Source: Streptomyces sp. SID5785 | GTDB lineage: Bacteria; Actinomycetota; Actinomycetes; Streptomycetales; Streptomycetaceae | DNA length: 63,699 nucleotides | Assembly (NCBI RefSeq): GCF_009870065.1 | Contig: NZ_WWIA01000890.1 | Location: 1 to 63,699, forward strand | Direction of reading: 5' to 3' | Shown here: positions 39,546 through 47,318 of the stretch, one piece after another | How the letters are laid out: each line of letters opens with the position of its first letter | Position numbering within the stretch: position 1 is the stretch's first letter | Position numbers and translations under genes: made by a program | The notes under the pieces: generated by a model | What the model was told of the DNA's origin: nothing | Databases searched by the model: none | The model's input: only the letters and a program-made list of their open reading frames with translations

Positions 39546-39933
39546 ATGAAACACGTCAGCATCACTGCTCTGACGTCAGCAGGGCGGCCCACACCAGACG
39601 GTGAACCCCGAGATCAAATGGGGTGTACTCCGAACTGATGGGCTTGGCATTGCCGCCGACGACATCACCCGGCCGACACGGGGGCGGTCTCACTCTTGCC
39701 GCCTCATGCGTTGGGACCCAGCTGTACCTCCCCACACCCGAAAAGTCAGGTGGCGCTGCCAAGCGCGTAGGGGGAGAGCCACGTCCATCACAGCGGTTTG
39801 CCCCCGGACCCTCGCCCTAGGCACCTACCGCGACCGCGGCTCTCGCGTCAGCCCCGCACGATCACTGTCCAGTTGTTTTGCAGGTCAAGCGGCTAGTAGC
39901 GCGCTCTGCCGCGGTGGGCTGAGCGACTACTTA

Positions 39934-39965
39934 ACTCTGCCTCAGAGTGCACTGTGAGGCAGAGT
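39934..39965. promoter_or_regulatory. Operator of the GntR (KorSA-like) repressor
   Basis: A perfect inverted repeat has 11-bp arms: ACTCTGCCTCA (39934-39944) and TGAGGCAGAGT (39955-39965). A third half-site, TGAGGCAGAG, lies at 40032-40041, 18 bases before the regulator's start. The sites lie between the divergent transfer operon and the gntR-like gene, where an autoregulating repressor would act. Confidence 0.75.
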
Positions 39966-40059
39966 CAGTCAAGTACTCCTGCGGAACAAGCCGCGTCGGG
40001 CGCTGGTTCTACCTCTTGCGCTTGGGCACTATGAGGCAGAGAACGTCAGGAGATTTGGG

Positions 40060-40416
40060 GTGCAGATGGTCGAGTGGACGGGCAAGCCCGCCTATCAGCA
40101 AGTGGCGGATGCCCTGCGAGGCAGAATCGCCAAGGGCGAGTTCGCGAAGGACGGGAAGCTTCCTTCGATCGCCGACCTCATTGACGAGTACGGAGTCACG
40201 GTCACTCCGGTTCGCGAGGCGATCCGGCAGCTCAAGACCGACGGACTCGTGGTCAGCCACCAGGGGAAAGGTGCGTTCCTCACGCCGGACGCCGCTGAGG
40301 CTGCGAAGCGAACGGACCCCATGGCCGCCATCGCGGAACTGCGCGATGAGGTCGGGCAGCTCCGTACGTCGGTCAGTGAACTTCGCGACCGTCTCGCCCG
40401 GCTTGAGTCTCAGTGA
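40060..40416 (+). CDS. GntR-family repressor (KorSA-like)
   Basis: This 118-residue regulator has an N-terminal winged helix (PAYQQVADALRGRIAKGEF, then LPSIADLIDEYGVTVTPVREA) and a short C-terminal coiled coil in place of the usual ligand domain. KorSA of pSAM2 is a GntR protein of similar kind that represses transfer and replication genes. GTG 40060 has AGGAG upstream, and ATG 40066 is an alternative. Its own promoter region carries the TGAGGCAGAGT sites. Confidence 0.85.
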   Translation: MQMVEWTGKPAYQQVADALRGRIAKGEFAKDGKLPSIADLIDEYGVTVTPVREAIRQLKTDGLVVSHQGKGAFLTPDAAEAAKRTDPMAAIAELRDEVGQLRTSVSELRDRLARLESQ

Positions 40417-40657
40417 CCGCCGTTGCCATCCGAGGCGCCGGCGACCGGTCGCTGCACTCTCGCTTTGGTTCATGAGCACCTCCGGTTTGGATGTGCTCAA
40501 TTCCACAACGGGAGGCCGTAACTCGGTATCACGAACTCTTACTTGACGTAGTCTCAGCTCTTTTAAACGCTCGCTTATACGCGCTCTATCACCAGGTTTC
40601 GCTGAGCTACACAGGCCGCTACACTCGCGGCTCCAGGCAGCTACCCCAGGGGGAACT

Positions 40658-41662
40658 ATGGCTAGCACGGTAAAGACGAACCCATTGCGCCAATTTCGGG
40701 ATGAGTTTCAACTCACCCTGGAAGAGGTGGGGGACAAGCTGCGGGATATCGCAGAGCGACACAAGCTGAACGTCGCCGCGAACTTCCAAACCATCTGGAA
40801 TCACGAGAACGGTACCCGCCCCAACGTCCATTACCGGCGCGCCTATTGCATCCTCTACCGCCGCAGTGAGGCAGAACTCGGGTTCCGACCGCCGCTCCCC
40901 GGAGAAGGACCTCAAGTGATAAGTGCTCCCGCACATTTGGAACGAACGCTCGTCGAGCCGTCTGAGGCAATCAGGAGGGCGCTGGGGAGTATTCATCCGG
41001 GGACGGGTGACGCGGATGCTGACGCCCTCCGAGAGTGCGTAATCGACGCGTGGCGCCATCGGACTACCGGCACAGGAAGTGTGGCGTCAGGCCCATCGGT
41101 GGTGCTGGTCGGAGGGTTTGCCGGTTCGGGGAAGTCGGAATTCGCCAAGTTCTTGGGCGGCCTTACGGGGTGGACCATCCTGGACAAGGACACTCTCACG
41201 CGGCGGCTCGTGGATCAGCTCCTCGTGGCCCTCGGCGGCGAGGCGCACGACCGCAGCTCGGATCTGTACCGCGAGAAGGTCCGCCCGCTCGAATATCACT
41301 GCCTCATTGAGGTGGCGAAAGAAAACATCCGCAACGGAATTTCCGTGATCCTCGATGCCCCGTTCGTCGCAGAGTTCTCGCAGGCGGATTGGATGCGGCG
41401 ATTTGAGAACTTCTGCCGACCCCGCCAGGCTCAGCTCTCCACGATTTGGGTCGAATGTGACGCCGAATCCATGCGCGAGTACATCGAGTTCCGTGGCGCG
41501 GCACGCGACATGTGGAAGATGGAAGCGTGGGATGACTACCTCGGGTCGCTTGACTTGAATATGCGCCCTCAAGGTTCGCACTTCGTGGTGGACAACCGAC
41601 TTGGCGGAGCCGTAACCCTCGTGGACGAAGCCCGGGACGTACTGAACGGCGGCACCCTGTGA
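40658..41662 (+). CDS. XRE-type HTH fused to a P-loop (AAA_33/zeta-like) kinase
   Basis: This 334-residue protein has an N-terminal helix-turn-helix of the Streptomyces XRE kind (residues 8-80). Its C-terminal kinase domain has Walker A GGFAGSGKS at 152-160, a DKDTLTRRL segment, and the Walker B-like VILDAPF at 229-236. It resembles zeta-toxin/AAA_33 small-molecule kinases. GGGGGA precedes the ATG. Its 3' end overlaps the next gene by four bases (GTGA). Base composition is less G/C-rich than in the flanking chromosome. The substrate is unknown. Confidence 0.75.
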   Translation: MASTVKTNPLRQFRDEFQLTLEEVGDKLRDIAERHKLNVAANFQTIWNHENGTRPNVHYRRAYCILYRRSEAELGFRPPLPGEGPQVISAPAHLERTLVEPSEAIRRALGSIHPGTGDADADALRECVIDAWRHRTTGTGSVASGPSVVLVGGFAGSGKSEFAKFLGGLTGWTILDKDTLTRRLVDQLLVALGGEAHDRSSDLYREKVRPLEYHCLIEVAKENIRNGISVILDAPFVAEFSQADWMRRFENFCRPRQAQLSTIWVECDAESMREYIEFRGAARDMWKMEAWDDYLGSLDLNMRPQGSHFVVDNRLGGAVTLVDEARDVLNGGTL

Positions 41663-42246
41663 GTGCTTCCGGTGTCATCCTGTACGGTCCGCCAGGCTCC
41701 GGAAAGGACACCATCTCTGGTGAACTGTCCTCTCTGAATCCTGAGTTTGTCCTGTTTCAACGACTCAAGGCAGGACCGGGCAGGACCACCGGATACCGAG
41801 TCACCACATCTGAACGCATCGAGGAGCTGGCGCGCGCAGGTGAGGTTCTGTACCGGAACGCCCGGTACGACGCTGAATACGCAATCGACCGCCCCGAGCT
41901 CTCCGCGCTCACCGGCGCCGGGCGAATCCCTGTGCTGCACATGGGGCAGGTGGCAGGCGTGAGCGCTGTCAGCGAGCTCCCGCTGCGCTGGGTGAAGGTG
42001 CTCCTGTGGTGCCCGCTCGCAGTGACGGCCGATCGCTGCCAGGGCCGTGGCGACAAGGATGTAGAGGCCCGGCTCAAGGTCTGGCACGAGACCCGACAGG
42101 ATCTCTTGGACCACGCAGCGGAACCGTGGTCGGCGGTACTCCACACCGATCGGCTCACCGCTTCGGAAGCTGCGCGAATCATCGAGGCGGCCGTGGAGGA
42201 TGGCGCCGGCACGGTAGAGCGCGATATCCGAGGACTTGTGCAGTGA
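41659..42246 (+). CDS. Guanylate-kinase/PhnN-like nucleotide or sugar-phosphate kinase
   Basis: This 195-residue P-loop protein has Walker A GPPGSGKD at 10-17, then AGPGRTTGYRVTT and RYDAEYAIDRPEL, as in guanylate kinases or ribose bisphosphokinase PhnN. The canonical GMP-binding loop is shortened. GTG start, overlapping the upstream stop and the downstream start by four bases each. It probably acts in one pathway with its neighbours. Confidence 0.7.
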   Translation: MSASGVILYGPPGSGKDTISGELSSLNPEFVLFQRLKAGPGRTTGYRVTTSERIEELARAGEVLYRNARYDAEYAIDRPELSALTGAGRIPVLHMGQVAGVSAVSELPLRWVKVLLWCPLAVTADRCQGRGDKDVEARLKVWHETRQDLLDHAAEPWSAVLHTDRLTASEAARIIEAAVEDGAGTVERDIRGLVQ

Positions 42247-43088
42247 CCGTTCTCGGTGTTCTCCACCCCGGCAGCATGGGCGCGGCCGTCGCGGGCCAGG
42301 CCGCATTCGGCGGGTACGAAGTCCTCTGGTGCCCAACAGGGCGTAGCGAAGCGACCATGCGGCGGGCTGGGCAGCAGGGCCTAAAGGCCGTGGCCAGCGT
42401 CGGCGAGCTGACCGCACGAGCGGACATCATCCTCAGTATCTGCCCGCCGGCCAATGCGGAGCAGGTCGCGGCGGAGGTCGCGGCCTGCGGGTTCTCGGGA
42501 ACGTACGTGGATGGCAACGCGGTCGCACCTGGCACCGTTGAGCGGATCGGTGGACTCATGCGCCGGTCAGGCGCCGTGGTGGTCGACGGGGCGATCGTCG
42601 GCTCCCCTCCATCCACGTCGAAGAACACGCGGTTGTATCTCTCAGGCCCGCAGGACGCTCTCTCCGTAGTGGCCGCCCTCTTCGCCGACTCCGCCGTACA
42701 CCCCTACCCGCTAGCGGGGGGACTGGGGAGAGCGTCGGCGCTGAAGCTCGCTTACAGCAGTTACCAGAAGTCGAGCCGCGTACTCGCAGCAGTTGCGTAC
42801 GCGCTCGCTGCTGAGCACGGCGTGGAGGGTGAACTGCTCGATATCGCGCAACAGCGTACGAGTAGCTACCTCGCGGAGACCGACTACTTCCCCAAGGTGG
42901 CAGCGCGCTCTTGGCGTTGGGGCCCCGAAATGCAGGAGGTCGCCCAGGCAATGCGCGAGGCAGGGCTCCCCTCCGAGTTGGCCGAAGCATCCGCTACGGC
43001 CATGAGCCGGTGGACCGAGTTCCGGGATTCGCCTCCAAGCCTGTCGCAGGCCATCGCCAGCCTGCACAACGAATCGAGCGAGTCCTAG
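42243..43088 (+). CDS. NAD(P)-dependent beta-hydroxyacid-dehydrogenase-like oxidoreductase
   Basis: This 281-residue protein has an N-terminal Rossmann fold (VLGVLHPGSMGAAVAGQAA, a GxxxMG-type loop) and a C-terminal helical domain like the DUF1932/6-phosphogluconate dehydrogenase family (LKLAYSSYQKSSRVLAAVAY). This is the general form of enzymes that oxidise 3-hydroxy acids. The GTG start overlaps the kinase stop by four bases. The stop codon shares the palindrome CTAG with the stop of the convergent HAD gene. Confidence 0.78.
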   Translation: MTVLGVLHPGSMGAAVAGQAAFGGYEVLWCPTGRSEATMRRAGQQGLKAVASVGELTARADIILSICPPANAEQVAAEVAACGFSGTYVDGNAVAPGTVERIGGLMRRSGAVVVDGAIVGSPPSTSKNTRLYLSGPQDALSVVAALFADSAVHPYPLAGGLGRASALKLAYSSYQKSSRVLAAVAYALAAEHGVEGELLDIAQQRTSSYLAETDYFPKVAARSWRWGPEMQEVAQAMREAGLPSELAEASATAMSRWTEFRDSPPSLSQAIASLHNESSES

Positions 43089-43771
43089 CGCTCCCGGGCT
43101 CGAAGCGCCTCGATGGCCCCCACAACGCTCTCTGCTTCGATGTCGGGCACGTGGGGGCCTTCGGCCCAAGCGCACCCGTGCGACACCCACGCGGTGCGAA
43201 GGCCAGCCGCGCACGCTCCGCCGATATCCGTCGTGGGGTTGTCCCCGATCATCCAACCGCCCTCGCTGAGGCGCCGGCCGGACAGCGAAGCTGCCGCCTC
43301 AAAGTGCGCCAGCTCCGGCTTCCGGGAGCCGATCTCTTCGGAGACGCAGATCCCGTCGAACGCGGACGCCAGCCCCGTCGCGGCGAGCTTGGCCCGCTGA
43401 ATCTCTCCAGCGCCGTTCGTGGCAATGCCCAGGGTCCAGCCCTCCGCGCGGAGTGTGGAGAGCGCCTCAGGGACACCGGGGAAGCACCGCACCGACCGGG
43501 CGACGCCCGAGATGTACTCCTGCCACAGAGCATCTGCGGGCTCCGCGAGACCCAGCCGTGCGCGCAGGGTCTCGAAGTCTGAGGGGTAGGCCCGCTCGCT
43601 CAGCCGCTCGCGAATGATGACTTCGGCTCCGCACTCAAGGCCCCGGGCCCGAACGAACTGGCGCACCCAGGTATCCAGCCCCGCCTGGCGGTCGATGAGA
43701 GTGTTGTCGAGGTCGAAGAGTGCTAGCACCTGGGAACCGTACTCGCCGGAAACCGTGCCCTTCGACGGCAC
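43085..43771 (-). CDS. HAD-family hydrolase (phosphatase)
   Basis: This 228-residue HAD enzyme has motif I ALFDLDNTLID (Asp at 20 and 22), motif II GIATNGAGE, the SRKPE lysine and motif IV GWMIGDNPTTDIGGA. It should remove phosphate from a small molecule. It is convergent with the dehydrogenase and overlaps it by four bases. The GTG at 43771 is a weak start and a GTG at about 43729 is an alternative. It is the last gene before attR. Confidence 0.8.
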   Translation of the reverse strand: MPSKGTVSGEYGSQVLALFDLDNTLIDRQAGLDTWVRQFVRARGLECGAEVIIRERLSERAYPSDFETLRARLGLAEPADALWQEYISGVARSVRCFPGVPEALSTLRAEGWTLGIATNGAGEIQRAKLAATGLASAFDGICVSEEIGSRKPELAHFEAAASLSGRRLSEGGWMIGDNPTTDIGGACAAGLRTAWVSHGCAWAEGPHVPDIEAESVVGAIEALRARER

Positions 43772-43867
43772 CTGCGCATGGTATGCGATAGAGATCGCGT
43801 CGTGGCCGCTGCGGGTTTGGAGAGTTGGCAGGTCAGGGCGCGGTTTTGGCTGTGGCGAGGAATGCCC

Positions 43868-43913
43868 TCCGGAGCCGTGTGCGCAGGTTCGAATCCTGCC
43901 GGGGGCACTCGCC
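43868..43913. repeat. attR: right 46-bp direct repeat
   Basis: Identical to attL (26184-26229), it holds only the 3' part of the tRNA, beginning within the anticodon loop. The sequence after it (GGATCA, AAAT, GACCAGAGCGGATGCC, then a hairpin) aligns with the sequence after attL, which shows that element and chromosome carry related tRNA-Arg flanks. Confidence 0.93.
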
Positions 43914-43957
43914 GGATCACCTACGAAATTCTGTAGGCGACCAGAGCGGATGCCTGA

Positions 43958-44000
43958 AGAAGAGGGCGGGAGTCAGTGACACTGACTCCCGCCCTCTTCT
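43958..44000 (+). terminator. Original chromosomal terminator of tRNA-Arg
   Basis: A perfect 20-bp stem with a 3-base loop (43958-43977 with 43981-44000) ends in CTTCT. Before integration it would have lain at the same distance from the tRNA as the hairpin at 26277-26311 does now. Confidence 0.8.
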
Positions 44001-44137
44001 CATGCCCCTGAGGGCTCGCACAACGTCGGCCCTGCAGTCCGACCTCGGCAGGTCCTCGACAGGCCCCTTTCAGGGACGGGCCGTTCATCACTCGGCGCGG
44101 ATTCGGATTCGCGAACTCCGGACCTCCTCCCCGGACA

Positions 44138-44152
44138 CCAAGATGATCTTGG
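44138..44152. promoter_or_regulatory. Dyad upstream of the secreted phosphoesterase gene
   Basis: CCAAGATGATCTTGG is a perfect 7-bp dyad with one central base, 40 bases before the GTG start at 44192. It could be an operator. No local regulator gene points to its ligand. Confidence 0.4.
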
Positions 44153-44191
44153 AGGTACGCTGCGGGGCGACTCGACCAGGGGAGGGGTTCG

Positions 44192-45712
44192 GTGCGAAGA
44201 GGACTCTCGATTCTTTTTTCCGTTCTGGCCATGGCGATAGGGATCTCAGTAATTCCTGCGGCGCCCGCTCGGGCGGCAACTGTCTCGGCTGATGCCGAGA
44301 ACGTTTCCAAGTCCGCGGGGGAACGCTATGCATTGCGGTCCGAAGCCAATGGCTTGTACGTGTCTGCGGATCCGGACAACAACGGGAGAATGACGGCGAA
44401 AGCGTCGTCCGTGGGCTCGTGGGAGCGGTTCACCCTGCACACCAACCAGGCCGGTTGGAACATCGCTCTGCGCTCCGAGGCGACCGGCTTCTTCGCCACG
44501 TCCGAGCTGGGGGCGAGTGGGGCCTACGAGGGAATGATGCAGGCCCGGGGCGGCGACATCGGCGGATGGCAGCAGTTCGTCGTCGAGTCGCGCGCATCCG
44601 ATGGGCCGATGCAGGTCGCACTGAAGTCGGTGGCCAACGACAAGTACGTCACCGTGGAACACGCGTCCTTGGGCGACGACAAGGACATGCTCAGAGCCCG
44701 GTCGACCACGGTCGGAAGCTGGGAGCGATTCACGCTGGTCCCCCAGGGGCAGCGCGGAACGAGCGGGGGCAGTCCGGCCCCCACCGCTGGATCCGCGTCC
44801 AAGTTGAACGTCATGACCTGGAACGTCTGCGCCAACAACAACCCGAACTGCTGGGATGACAACTGGGCCGGAAAGGACCAGTTGTCCGCGGAGATCATCG
44901 ACCGGCTGGCCCAGCCTGGGAGCGACCACGAGGTCCTGCCCGACGTGATCTTCTTCCAGGAATTCTGCGAGAAGCACGCGAAACCGGTGGAGACGGCCCT
45001 GGAGGCCAGAACCGGCCGCGAGTGGGACGTCCGCTTCGCCCCCACCCAGTACGACATCGGGAAGCTCGGCCAGTCCTTGCCAGGTGGCGTGAAGGCGCAG
45101 AAGGAATGCGCCAAGGCGGACGGACTCGACCGCGGAGCCTTCGGGGTCGCACTGGCCGTACCGGCATCGAACACCTACTACCGGGGCTTCACGCTGGAAT
45201 CGCCTGCCGCGCAGCTGGATCGCGACCCCACGAAGAAGGCCGAACAGCGTCCGGCTCTCTGCGCGGACCTGCCCGAGCACGCCGTTCATGTGTGCACGTC
45301 CCACTTCAGCGCCGGTAAGGGGTACGACGACCCGAAGGGCGCTTACCGTACGAAGCAAGCCGCGGCACTGATGCAGCTCGCCGATCAGGCGCCCTCGGGG
45401 TACCGGGCCGTCTTCGGTGGAGATCTGAACTCCGTGGCACCGGATTCGACCGGGGACGACGGCGGCGACGTGAACCGCACCGCCCTGGTGAGCACCTACG
45501 CCTCCTACCGCGAATGCGCCCAGGGCGCGGATCTGAACAGTCCCCGCTCCGGCCCGTCCACTGCGGTGAAGAACGCGGCCGGTGAGGCGACCCAGAAGAT
45601 CGATTACATCTTCGCACCGCGGAACACCTCGTTCACGTGCGCGGTCTCCGCGACCACCGGCTCCTCGGACCACTGGACGCTCTACGGAACCATCTCGCTG
45701 CCGGCCACCTGA
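44192..45712 (+). CDS. Secreted endonuclease/exonuclease/phosphatase-family protein with N-terminal trefoil-like domain
   Basis: This 506-residue exported protein has a signal peptide (residues 1-28, ending AAPARA). Residues 45-185 hold three repeats with SWERFTL/WQQF signatures that look like a fascin- or ricin-type beta-trefoil. The C-terminal EEP domain (about 202-506) has NVMTWNVCANNN, DVIFFQEFCEK, FGGDLNS and SDHWTLYG as its metal and catalytic motifs. It may cut nucleic acids or phospholipids outside the cell. The GTG start has GGGGAGG upstream. Confidence 0.85.
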   Translation: MRRGLSILFSVLAMAIGISVIPAAPARAATVSADAENVSKSAGERYALRSEANGLYVSADPDNNGRMTAKASSVGSWERFTLHTNQAGWNIALRSEATGFFATSELGASGAYEGMMQARGGDIGGWQQFVVESRASDGPMQVALKSVANDKYVTVEHASLGDDKDMLRARSTTVGSWERFTLVPQGQRGTSGGSPAPTAGSASKLNVMTWNVCANNNPNCWDDNWAGKDQLSAEIIDRLAQPGSDHEVLPDVIFFQEFCEKHAKPVETALEARTGREWDVRFAPTQYDIGKLGQSLPGGVKAQKECAKADGLDRGAFGVALAVPASNTYYRGFTLESPAAQLDRDPTKKAEQRPALCADLPEHAVHVCTSHFSAGKGYDDPKGAYRTKQAAALMQLADQAPSGYRAVFGGDLNSVAPDSTGDDGGDVNRTALVSTYASYRECAQGADLNSPRSGPSTAVKNAAGEATQKIDYIFAPRNTSFTCAVSATTGSSDHWTLYGTISLPAT

Positions 45713-46126
45713 CAGGCTGCAGAGGGGGCTCGGCCGAGCGGGGCTCACCCCTGGAGGGCGGTCCGCGGGTCGGCGGTGGTGACGGACCGCCAGATGGGAG
45801 CGCCCGCGAGGACCGTCGCCCGGTCGGAGCCCGCGTGACCGGGCCGGTCGTCGCGCCGAGGGCGATCGACACCTGCGCCTCGATCTCGCCCTGGCCACGC
45901 CGGGGTTGGCGTCACCCGCCGGTGCGCGTTCGCCCCAGTCGTCCCTTTTTGTCGTCGGTGGCTCGTCGTAGTGAGGCATGCCACGCGTGACCGGCTCGGG
46001 TTTACGGCGGCCACCCTCGGTGACTACGGTGCCTGAGATGTCTCGCAGCCACTTGAACCTCGCAAACTCTGGAAGACGAGCTTTCGGGCACCCAGGTTCC
46101 ATTCGAGGTTCCATACGGGAGGGATC
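45713..46126. other. Gene-free region between the phosphoesterase and acyltransferase genes
   Basis: These 414 bases hold no credible gene. Two overlapping minus-strand frames (45633-46014) contain fragments such as GSDRATVLAGAPIWRSV and EAQVSIALGATTGPVTRA in different frames, which could be a frameshifted relic. The evidence is weak. Confidence 0.3.
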
Positions 46127-47296
46127 GTGAGCGACCAGGTCCGGATCGCGGCTCCGAGGAGCCCGCTGCCCGCGCACAACGCCACGGTGCCCTCCCCGCC
46201 GGGAGCCGCCGCCCAGGGTGCCGCGGGCACCGCGCGGGGGCCCGGCAAGAAGCGGGACGCGTTCTTCGACAACGCGAAGTACCTGGCGATCGTGCTGGTC
46301 GCCATGGGGCACGCCTGGGAACCCCTGCGCGGGGACAGCCGGGCGGCCTCGGCGCTGTACATCACGGTCTACACGTTCCACATGCCGGCGTTCATCGTCA
46401 TCTCCGGTTATTTCTCGCGGTCGTTCGACGCGAGCCCGGGGCGGCTGAAGCGGCTGATCACGGGTGTGGCCGTGCCGTACGTAGTGTTCGAGGTCGCGTA
46501 CACGTTCTTCAAGCGGACGGCCGGCGACGACCCGGACTACCCGATCAGCCTGCTGGACCCCTGGTACCTGACCTGGTTCCTGATCGCCCTGTTCGTGTGG
46601 CGGCTGTCGACTCCGCTGTGGAAGATCGTGCGCTGGCCGCTGCCGCTGTCGCTCGCGATCGCCGTCCTCGCGTCGGTCTCCCCCGACATCGGGGACGACC
46701 TCGACCTCCAGCGCGTGCTGCAGTTCCTGCCGTTCTTCGTGCTCGGTCTGTGCCTGAAGCAGGAGCACTTCCAGCTGGTCCGGCGCAAGGAGGCGCGGAT
46801 CGCGGCGGTCCCGGTGTTCGCCGCGGCGCTGCTGTTCGCGTACTGGGCCGCTCCGCGGATGAACGCGGCCTGGTTCTACCGGCGTGACAGCGCGCAGGAG
46901 CTGGCGGCGCCCGGATGGAGCGGGGCCGTGATGACCCTGGCCATGTTCGGCTGCTCGGTGGTGCTCGTGGCGTGCTTCTTCGCCTGGGTGCCGGGGCGGA
47001 AGCTGTGGTTCACGGCGCTGGGGGCCGGCACGCTGTACGGCTACCTGCTGCACGGGTTCCTCGCGAAGGGGTCCCGGTTCGGGGACTGGTACGACGCGGA
47101 CTGGGTGCACACGCCGTGGGGCGAGGTGACGGTGACGGTGTTCGCGATGTCGGTGATCACCGTGCTGTGCACGCCACCGGTGCAGCGGGCCTTCCGGTTC
47201 GTGATGGAGCCGAAGATGGAGTGGGCGTTCCGCCGGAGCGGGTCCAGCGCGCAGGGTGCTGCCGCCGGGTCCGGGCGGAGTCCGGACCGGTCGTAG
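46127..47296 (+). CDS. Integral membrane acyltransferase (acyltransferase 3 family)
   Basis: This 389-residue protein has about ten membrane helices. The family pattern begins with RDAFFDNAKYLAIVLVAMGH (catalytic His), then TFHMPAFIVISGYF and RLKRLITGVAVPYV. Members O-acylate surface sugars or other carriers from acyl-CoA. The hydrophilic N-terminal 42 residues are rich in Pro and Ala. The GTG start has GGGAGGG upstream. The substrate is unknown. Confidence 0.88.
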   Translation: MSDQVRIAAPRSPLPAHNATVPSPPGAAAQGAAGTARGPGKKRDAFFDNAKYLAIVLVAMGHAWEPLRGDSRAASALYITVYTFHMPAFIVISGYFSRSFDASPGRLKRLITGVAVPYVVFEVAYTFFKRTAGDDPDYPISLLDPWYLTWFLIALFVWRLSTPLWKIVRWPLPLSLAIAVLASVSPDIGDDLDLQRVLQFLPFFVLGLCLKQEHFQLVRRKEARIAAVPVFAAALLFAYWAAPRMNAAWFYRRDSAQELAAPGWSGAVMTLAMFGCSVVLVACFFAWVPGRKLWFTALGAGTLYGYLLHGFLAKGSRFGDWYDADWVHTPWGEVTVTVFAMSVITVLCTPPVQRAFRFVMEPKMEWAFRRSGSSAQGAAAGSGRSPDRS

Positions 47297-47318
47297 GCCC
47301 CTCAGGGCCCCTCGGGGC

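Larger units (their letters stand above)
26184..43913. mobile_element. Actinomycete integrative and conjugative element (AICE) in tRNA-Arg(CCG)
   Basis: This 17.7-kb segment is bounded by 46-bp identical direct repeats, one of which is the 3' end of tRNA-Arg. It holds all AICE modules: integrase and excisionase next to attL, replication genes (prim-pol and D5-like helicase), a double-stranded-DNA translocase of the FtsK/TraB class, Spd-like membrane proteins, and a KorSA-like GntR repressor. The gene set is most like pSAM2-type elements. All core genes appear intact, so the element could be mobile. Cargo sits between the repressor and attR. Confidence 0.95.

Noticed and set aside
39602..39957. 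Plus-strand frame of 118 residues between the transfer operon and the repressor
   Set aside because: It has no ribosome site, an odd amino-acid composition, and it overlaps the operator region.
40491..40673. 60-residue frame before the XRE kinase
   Set aside because: No ribosome site and it overlaps the kinase start. More likely a leader.
45633..46014. Two overlapping minus-strand frames as a gene
   Set aside because: Neither has a start with a ribosome site, and the sequence looks at most like a frameshifted relic.
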